In this document: positions 1-6,038 of the stretch, one piece after another | How positions within the stretch are numbered: position 1 is the first letter of the stretch | How the letters are laid out: each line of letters starts with the position of its first letter | Source of the DNA: JABIBT01 sp964471565 | Lineage (GTDB): Archaea; Nanobdellota; Nanobdellia; SCGC-AAA011-G17; PNOQ01 | DNA length: 6,038 nucleotides | Direction: 5' to 3' | Assembly: GCA_964471565.1 (NCBI GenBank) | Contig: CAYYFK010000025.1 | Coordinates: 1-6,038 of the forward strand | Position numbers and translations under genes: made by a program | The notes under the pieces: generated by a model | What the model was told of the DNA's origin: nothing | What the model saw: the letters and a program-made list of their open reading frames with translations, nothing else | Databases searched by the model: none

Positions 1-1361
1 CTCATTACATTCTGTCTATGTTGTGTTGGCGTAAGTGATCCAATGTTCTGTGTAAATCCTAATGCCTCACTAACATCAGATCTACTTCCTTGCATGTCAC
101 CAAACCCGAGCATATTATAAAACGGTACCCAACTGTTTGACATTGTTGAACCACCAAACAATGTCGTTATATGGTCCTTCCATAATATATATCTCTCCAT
201 TCCTGCTTCCGATAGGTGCCAACGTTGATCCTGATATCCACGTTGTCCCTCCCTAATAGGCGTTCCTACAGGTTCCTCACCCACGTAACCCCTCCAAAAT
301 GAACTGGGTAATAGCTGCATATCACGTTCATCAACATAGTTTAATTTATATGGGAACGTTGCCTCCATACCTATAACTGCTCGCCATTGTGGTGACACCT
401 TACTTACTACAAACTGGTTTATCGCTTCCCCTGATGCAGCAGCTGGACCCTCATCAATACCAGCTCCAACAATTTCAGTAAACTGTTTCAGGGTATCAAG
501 CATTGGAATCTCTCCAAACGTACTATAATAACTACCTACATCTCCACCACTATCATGCCAACCTGTAATAATCTTTCTAGATAATATATCATCGTTCTCA
601 AAGAATGCTTCTTCACTAGTCGGATCATATCCATTCAGCATTCCAATAACACCTCTTGACTTCATTAAGTTAACTAAACGTTTAGGATTATTAAATATAT
701 TCTGCATTGCTACACCTGCACCGGCTCTTGTGAATGCATAGAACATTGTAAATTTAGCAGTAAGCATCTTCTCTACTGGTGTAAGAGCGTTATAATCCAT
801 TAAGCTTAACCTACCAGCATTGAGCGCTTGTTCCATACTTTTACCATTTTCAAGACTATTAATAATTGCAGCCATTCTCCATACCTGATCCTCAACTTCG
901 GTTGCTGCTTGTAAGTAATCATTAAAATTCTTTACATTACCCCACCCCTGCTTTATTAAACCTCTGGTTGCCTGCTGTGCTTTCGGTACCATCGTCGCAT
1001 CTCTCATCATTATCTCTAACATTTTCTCTGATAGTATAATCGATGCCTGTGAACGCATAGAGCCTGATGCTACAGCTATTTCATACAGTTCTTTCGCAGT
1101 CCACGTTTGACCCGTTGGTGATGTGATAATAACATCAGCTCCTCTTCCCACCTGCTTCAACACCGTTCCTTGATATCTAGAACCTTGTGCCATAATCCTT
1201 GCTGCCTTCGGATATTTTAAAACTATTTTTGCAGCATCTTCACCACCCAATGTTGCCCACATAATGAACGGTGCTGATATGTTATTCTTGACATGAAACT
1301 TTTGATTCAATCCAAGTAACATACTATAGTTAACCGATTGTATTGTATCCAGTATCTTACT
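1..1361 (-). other. C-terminal module resembling conserved regions of giant phage virion/polyvalent proteins (residues about 1560-2012)
   Basis: Visible motifs in order: FHVKNN at 1581-1586, followed by an aromatic/Gly segment (APFIMWATLGG); a helical stretch with EVEDQVWRMAAI; D1748-Y1749 then L1752-T1753 and E1756; F1766-Y1767 and T1770-R1771; Q1779; and, 110 residues on, a VSPQWR segment with Glu1892. From memory of the families, many very large phage structural or polyvalent proteins carry the same order of FH-x-(R/K)-N, then DYxxLTxxE, then PFYxWxR and a following Gln, then a Pro-x-x-Arg...Glu element. Here PFY is MFY and the Trp is Phe, so it is a divergent member. The biochemical role of the module is not known to me. 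The protein is still open at the left edge, but by family pattern its C terminus should be near. Confidence 0.5.
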
Positions 1362-4300
1362 AATCCCATTGCCTATTACATAACCTGCATCTGGGTTTAA
1401 GTTATGAAGTTCTAATAATACCTTTTTCATATTCGACAATTTATTTGATGCATAGCTTATTGATTGAATCTGATCAGATACAGAAGAACCAAACACCAAC
1501 TTATTAATTTCATTATGGTATCGCTGATAACCTTGGTTTATCTTTAGTTCTTCTTCAACAAATCTTGCAGCATCAGCTGGAATAGCATCTGTATCTAATA
1601 ACCCTCTGGTTACCGCCCTATCCTCATCTAATCCTTTTGCCAATCCCATAACATCGTCACTGCTATATACTTCATTGGCACGGTCCCTAATCACACTAGC
1701 ATTTTGTCTAACACCTGATATTGCTTCCCGAAATTCTTTTGCTTTTGTAAGATCAGTATTACTTTCATATAATCTTTTAGCTTCATCGCTGGCACTACCG
1801 GCAGCTTCTCTAACTTCCTTCATCCCTGCATAATAAGGTTCAGTGTCAGCACGAAGTGCATCAGATATTTCTCTAGCTTCCTGAAGTATCGGATTATCAT
1901 CAATCAGTTTCTTAACTTTATCACTGGCTTCTGTTGCTGCAATCCTGCTCTCTTCAATCTGTGCTTTCAATGGAATTGTATCTGCCTTAAGCTTATCAGA
2001 TATTTCTCTAGCCTCTTGAAGTATTGGATTGTTTGAAGTAACTGTCTTTACGTTCGCTGTAGCTTCTGTTGCTTGTGCACGTACAGCTTCAATTTGTTTC
2101 TTTATTCCTGCTGTATCACGCGCTAATTCCTCTGAGGCACCTCTTGCTGCATTATACAATTCATTGGTAACTTTGTTTGCACCTATCTCTGATGTGATCT
2201 CACGTAACGGTCGACTGTGTTCTAACGCTAATGCTCGCCTAGCCTTCATATCAGAACGTGCAGCTTCTAGTCGGCTAGTAAAAGGATTCCCTTCCGTTAA
2301 TCTTTTCTTGATAAGTATTCGTTCTTGCACCAGTTCTGTTGCTTTCGTCGCAGCATCATAAAGTTCATCAGTCTCCTGTCCAAGTCTTAATGTATATAAA
2401 CTTTCATCTGTTGTTTGTTCTAGTTTAGCTATGACTGAATCAAGCGTATGAGCTTCATCCTCTGGGAATAATTCTTTATAGATACGTTTATGTTCTTTAT
2501 ATCTAGCCCATGCATCATTTGCTTCAAGTTTTGCTAATGATATTCTCTCTGTTGCATCACTTAATCGTTCAGCATATGGTCCCGCTTCTTCAACAATATC
2601 TTCATATCTTTTCTTTGCAGCATTAGATGCCTGCCATAATTCGTCTGCTTCAGTCTTAAGGCTGGCAACTGATTCATACTGTGCAGCACGTTCCTCTTTG
2701 GCAACCGCATATTTCTCCCACATCTCATCAATTTCTGTCTGCCTATTCCCGATCCTTCTTTCAAGTTTATCTTTTAGTTTATTATAAGTATCCCATCTTT
2801 CTGCTGCTGCCTCTTTGGCAGTATTAACTTCTCCCCTTGCGACATTAAACCTTTCCCAAGCATCAGCTGATTCTGTTTGTCTAGCACTGAACTGTGTTTC
2901 AAATTCATCTTTAAGTCTTTTATATTCATCCCATGCAGTGGCTGATTCATCTTTGGCACTGTCTACAGCTTCTTTAACTGGCTTAAATCTTTCCCAAGCA
3001 TCAGTTGATTCTGTTTGTCTAGCACTGAACTGTGTTTCAAATTCATCTTTAAGTCTTTTATATTCATCCCACGCAGCGGCTGATTCATCTTTGGCGCTGT
3101 CTACAGCTTCTTTAGCTGGCTTGTATCTTTCCCAAGATTCATCTACCTCTGTACGCCTAGCATCAAATTGTTCTGCAAATTCATCTTTAAGTCTTTTATA
3201 TTCATCCCAAAGTCTAGTTGCTTCCTCTCTTGCAACACGTGTTTCTTCTACTAACGGTGCAGCTTTATCAAATAGCCTACGTTCTCTGTCTCCTAATCCA
3301 GCTGCGTATTCTGAAATGGTACTTCGATTGTATCCTGCAACTGTCCGAACCTCTTCACTAACAGCTGCTGTTAATGATCTATCAACTGGTGTTAGCAGAT
3401 TCTCAACTGTTCTACTAAGCTCTTCAACAGTTTGCTCCATTCCCAAACCATTATTCTTAACAATGTCATCTGCAACTTTATCAAATTCATCAGCAATCCT
3501 ACGCAACTGTAGCATATCATCATCAGCTAATCTCATTGATTCACCTAGAATGTCTTCAACAATTGCTGCATCAGATTCACGCCTGAATATAAACGAAGAA
3601 TCAGTCTCTAAACGCCTAGCAATCCTATTCTTTAAAGCAGTCTTAAATACATCAGCCATTATCGGATCGACTGTATCACCAATACCCGGTACCCTTAACG
3701 TCTCATCAACAATAGGTTGTCTAAATCCATATGTATCTAACATCCTAGTTATTTTATTGTATGCGTAATTACCACCACGCAATGAATCATCTGAATTAGC
3801 TAGTGTTCTATATAGATTATCTGATAACCTTCTAGCTTGTGACTGATAATAAACACCACCCAATAGTGTAGGTATGTCTTCAACCTGAATCATAGCTGGA
3901 CGTACTGTCGGATTCTTTAACCACACTTTAGCATGATCATCGAAATTCTTTTGCATCATAGTCATAAAGCCTTCAGCAAAATCGTTCAGCTTCGAAGGCT
4001 TAACATTTCGTAGATGCTCGGCATATGTTCTAATCAACACTTCTACTTCAGCTTTACCCTGTGCTGTCAATGTAATCTTTGGAGCCTTGATCTTACTTCT
4101 ATTAAATACATGTCCAATATTTAATCTAACTTCACCCTGAATAAATGCATCATGATATATGTCATTTAATATACGATACATATCATCAGGACTTCGTTGT
4201 CCTGCTTTCCCTAGGATAAGTGCATTCAACATCTCATATGGCTCATCACCTGTAACACCATACAGTTCTCTCATCCTTGCAGATGATCTCATTTCGTTTA

Positions 4301-6038
4301 AGTCTCTTACCAACTGTGTTGACATACTTTTAATTGAGGACTTAAATGTTTTTAATGCTTGCCTAATTGGCCCTGATCTAGTTATAATCCTTGGTTCGAC
4401 TAGTTTAAGTCCCTGAAAGGAAGCCAACATATCATGTAGTTTATTACGTATATTCTTAAAGCCACCTGACAGAAAATTATTCCTTGCTTTAGCTGGTGTA
4501 TCTAACTTTGTTACTGCTGAATCACCCAATACATTAAAGGCGGATCGTTTAATTCCAGCTCTCATTGTGACGGCAGTGCGTTCAGTCATTGCAGTAATAA
4601 TTGCATTAATAGCTTTTCTTGAAACATGTGTTTGAGCAGCAACCACAGGTGTCCTATCAATACCAACCTTAATAAAGTTATCCATTATACTAGGGTGTAG
4701 TTCTTCTAATATCTTTGCCTTGGCATGTGCAGATAACCAACCTTCATCAGCTAAACGATTTACTAAATCACCAATCTCCGTGGCTTCTTTAGCATTAATT
4801 TCAATTGCCTCTCTTGTTGCGGTAGTAAAAGTATCTACTTCTTGTCCGGGTTTAAGATCGAATATTCTTATATCCTGAAATTCAGCACTAACATTTGTAC
4901 GTTTACCTAGTTCTTTAAGTCCTTTATATACTGAATCATTACCAAGCTCATCAATAATCTTAACGGCATCAGCATCATTTACGACAACCCTTGGTGTTAG
5001 CAATCTTATATTCCTACTTACACCAGCATCACCCATCAACTTAACTGCCATACTAGATGCAGCATCCCAAGTGATTGCCTTAATTACTTTGTCAATGCTT
5101 CCTCTGCTTCTCAAAGCTATTCTGATTATATCATCACTAACATTTGCTTTCAATCCAAGTGCAACACGTGTAGCATCTCGTCTTGGTATAGTTCCACCAG
5201 ACGATGCCTCATCAAGTGCAGAACGGAAATCAGCTATATCATCTACAGCTTTTCCCATCCTAAATGTAGGTTGTCTACCTGCTCTAATGTGTGCTGCAGT
5301 TTCCTGATATACCCTTGAATGCTCACCGGTAGTATTAGCTATAGCCTCTAATATCTCATCACTAGTTGCTTGGGGATTTGAACGTATATAACTTCTAGCA
5401 GCTGCAGCTCCGTCCATATAGTCGGCTGCCTGTGCTGATAATGATATCAATGGATCACCTGCTTGGAATCCCAATCGTCTTCCAACAAATCCTAACCCCG
5501 GTGCCTGTTCAAATATATCAGCTGTAAACCTAGCCGCACCAGCTCTCATCCCACTAGACGCAGCGGCTCTACTTCCCATGCCCATACTACGTGCAGCCCT
5601 AAATGTTCTAGTGCCTGCAGCCCCACCTTTAACTAATGACGATGCACCAGCATCCATTGGGATAAGTAATACTTCTGCTAAAAATCCTACAGCTCCAGCA
5701 TAAGGCGCCCAGTGTTGTGTTTCCTCTGGACCATATTCATATACACCATAAAGATCATTCATCAATGAGGCACCAGTTGCCCAGTTTCTTAAGTAAGAAT
5801 CAGACCAATTTCCTTGATCATATAACGGTGTCTCTGCCATTCTAGCATCTTCAGATGCAGTAACCTCTTCCCTTGTCATTCCCGGAATTGCATTAACACC
5901 TGTTACAGCATTGTATACTAAATGTGTTGCAGCATTAAGTGGCCCTACTACTGAACGTAACATCCAACCACCAGTTCCTTCAACTACTGCACCATCAGCA
6001 TAAGTCGTCTGCATAAAGCCACGGTCTGCATAATCATC
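1..6038 (-). CDS. Giant phage virion-associated protein, internal fragment open at both ends (at least 2012 residues)
   Basis: One minus-strand frame, starting with the codon at 6038-6036, runs to the left edge without a stop: 2012 complete codons plus two bases. No start can be chosen, and in-frame ATGs near the right edge (e.g. residue 9) are unlikely starts because the frame is open upstream. The protein has three parts: an unrecognised helical N-terminal region with a hydrophobic and Gly/Ala/Arg-rich stretch (about 110-178); a charged coiled coil (about 830-1450) with 46- and 45-residue tandem repeats; and a C-terminal region (about 1560 onward) with FHVKN and DYNALTPVE...MFYAFTR motifs. 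I recall similar C-terminal motifs in very large phage virion or polyvalent proteins. No catalytic signature (polymerase, lysozyme, protease, methylase, helicase) was seen. Likely role, by inference, is structural or an internal protein ejected with the genome. A tape-measure protein is the main alternative. The single-frame reading is near certain; the function is tentative. Confidence 0.93.
1761..2165 (-). repeat. Second tandem repeat family, 45-residue (135-bp) units
   Basis: Units in reading order are residues 1292-1336 (bases 2165-2031), 1337-1381 (2030-1896) and 1382-1426 (1895-1761). Units 2 and 3 both start NPILQEAREISD and contain ADT followed after one residue by Pro; both keep an A-A/S-T/S-x-A-S-D pattern near position 32. 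Unit 1 starts NELYNAARGASEEL and matches unit 2 best in its second half (RDT...KKQIE...ATEA). A weak fourth unit may begin at residue 1427 (NTDLTKAKEF, bases from 1760 down). Overall identity is moderate, so these duplications are older than those in the 46-residue family, and the two families do not share sequence. Confidence 0.85.
2658..3209 (-). repeat. Tandem 46-residue (138-bp) coding repeat, four units
   Basis: Units in reading order are residues 944-989 (bases 3209-3072), 990-1035 (3071-2934), 1036-1081 (2933-2796) and 1082-1127 (2795-2658). Each begins with Trp; the first three start WDEYKRLKDEF and carry a second Trp 25 residues in (WER or a close variant). The fourth is diverged (WDTYNKLKDK, second Trp in MWEKY) but in register. 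Units 2 and 3 share their first 26 residues except for one Thr/Ala difference. Units 1 and 2 share their last 20 residues except for three (Phe for Tyr, Val for Ala, Thr for Ala). The period of 46 equals five heptads plus one hendecad, compatible with an uninterrupted coiled coil. The high DNA identity shows recent in-frame duplication. Confidence 0.93.
2859..3134 (-). repeat. Recent 138-bp tandem duplication within the 46-residue repeat
   Basis: Block A is bases 3134-2997 (residues 969-1014) and block B is bases 2996-2859 (residues 1015-1060). Aligned by eye without gaps they differ at 7 of 138 bases (about 95% identity) and 4 of 46 residues (Tyr/Phe, Ala/Val, Ala/Thr, Thr/Ala). The second half of each block, encoding the WDEYKRLKDEF segment, is nearly base-identical. 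Identity falls sharply outside these blocks, so they mark the latest duplication event. The unit of duplication is offset by half a repeat from the Trp-initiated units used to describe the family. Confidence 0.92.
3552..6038 (-). other. N-terminal part of the giant protein (residues 1 to about 829), no recognised domain
   Basis: I do not recognise a family here. The first 110 residues are mixed, with several aromatic residues and Gly-rich turns, followed by a hydrophobic stretch and a Gly/Ala/Arg-rich stretch. From about residue 180 the sequence looks mainly alpha-helical, soluble and charged, with many short amphipathic segments and few cysteines. No nucleotide-binding loop, metal-binding His/Cys cluster or peptidoglycan hydrolase motif is apparent. 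Around residues 600-780 it is richer in aromatic residues and glycine (for example a GGVYYQSQ segment), which suggests at least one compact folded domain before the coiled coil. The boundary with the coiled coil near residue 830 is approximate. Confidence 0.5.
5505..5711 (-). other. Hydrophobic segment followed by Gly/Ala/Arg-rich stretch (residues 110-178)
   Basis: Residues 112-136 (starting PYAGAVGFLAEVLLIP) are hydrophobic and small-residue rich with only one acidic side chain in the central part, long enough to span or insert into a bilayer. They are followed by a Gly/Ala/Ser/Arg/Met-rich stretch to about residue 178 with many arginines and few acidic residues. By analogy with phage ejection and internal virion proteins, such a pair could associate with membrane or pack against DNA; that is inference. 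It could equally be a buried helix in a soluble fold, since Glu122, Pro127 and Asp129 weaken the membrane reading. Confidence 0.35.

Larger units (their letters stand above)
1689..3551 (-). other. Long charged coiled-coil region (residues about 830-1450)
   Basis: About 620 residues are dominated by Glu, Lys, Ala, Arg, Asp and Leu, with very few Pro or Gly and spaced hydrophobic or aromatic residues, as expected of extended alpha-helical coiled coil. Two distinct tandem repeat families sit inside it (46-residue units at about 944-1127, 45-residue units at about 1292-1426), joined by non-repetitive helix that contains a possible break around 1190-1195 (KELFPEDEA) and another at 1248-1253 (TEGNPF). 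If it were a single continuous helix it would be roughly 900 angstroms long, at 1.5 angstroms per residue, but the breaks suggest several rods or folding back into bundles. The edges are approximate. Confidence 0.8.

Noticed and set aside
2029..2361. A 110-residue plus-strand open frame
   Set aside because: It is fully antisense to the giant gene, overlaps the 45-residue repeats, and resembles no protein I know; it is a shadow of the helical coding sequence.
2561..2959. Two short minus-strand open frames (2561-2764 and 2774-2959)
   Set aside because: Both are out of frame by one base with the long open frame on the same strand and lie wholly inside it; their Lys/Met/Arg/Gln-rich translation is typical of an off-frame reading.
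1761..3209. A CRISPR array or other non-coding repeat array, suggested by the regular direct repeats
   Set aside because: The periods (138 and 135 bp) are exact multiples of three, there are no unique spacers between short repeats, and changes between copies keep the reading frame; these are protein-coding repeats.
2815..3768. A 317-residue plus-strand open frame with internal repeats rich in Ser, Leu and Ala
   Set aside because: It lies antisense to the coiled-coil section of the giant gene. Its apparent repeats are the reverse complement of the 138-bp coding repeat, and its Ser/Leu/Ala composition is what antisense reading of Glu/Lys/Ala/Asp codons gives. It has no ribosome binding site or neighbouring gene structure that I can support.
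4159..5307. Two plus-strand open frames of 85 and 78 residues (4159-4416 and 5071-5307)
   Set aside because: Both are antisense to the uninterrupted long frame, with no separate start signal or protein family resemblance.
1..6038. A phage-encapsidated RNA polymerase of the N4 type, suggested by the very large size
   Set aside because: I saw no T7-like polymerase catalytic motifs in the translation, and the centre of the protein is coiled coil rather than polymerase fold.
1..6038. A classical tape-measure protein
   Set aside because: Long helix and repeats fit, but there is no series of strong hydrophobic segments, and the C-terminal FHxKN/DYxxLTxxE/FYxxTR pattern is one I associate with other giant virion or polyvalent proteins. 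It is kept as an alternative, not as the call.
1..6038. Stop-codon reassignment, as found in some large phages
   Set aside because: The long frame needs no in-frame TAG, TGA or TAA to be read through, so this window shows no direct evidence of recoding.

Overview
The whole window lies inside one gene. Read on the minus strand from base 6038 downwards, every codon is sense: I count 2012 complete codons with no stop. Neither a start nor a stop codon can be assigned, so this is an internal fragment of a giant protein of more than 2012 residues. There is no intergenic space, no RNA gene, and no promoter or terminator that I can support. Residue numbers below count from the window edge (residue 1 = bases 6038-6036), not from the true start.

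The DNA is AT-rich by eye, with A/T-ending codons and many AGA/AGG arginines. The standard code is sufficient. The best reading is a tailed phage (Caudoviricetes), probably large-genomed and environmental. The pointers are gene size, lack of visible enzyme motifs, Ala/Gly-rich segments, long coiled coils, and a C-terminal region resembling one I recall from very large phage virion-associated or 'polyvalent' proteins: an FH-x-(K/R)-N motif followed by DYxxLTxxE and FYxxTR.

Layout from N to C terminus (right to left): (1) residues 1 to about 830, a mostly helical region I do not recognise, with a hydrophobic then Gly/Ala/Arg-rich stretch at about 110-178; (2) residues about 830-1450, a long charged coiled coil holding two unrelated tandem repeat families. 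One has a 46-residue (138-bp) period and includes a recent 138-bp duplication about 95% identical in DNA. The other has a 45-residue (135-bp) period. Tryptophans in the first family form a regular ladder; (3) residues about 1560-2012, the C-terminal virion-protein-like region, which runs off the left edge.

Working hypothesis (inference): a structural or internal virion protein whose rod-like centre separates an N-terminal, possibly membrane-active part from a conserved C-terminal module. Proving this needs the full gene, its neighbours and virion proteomics.
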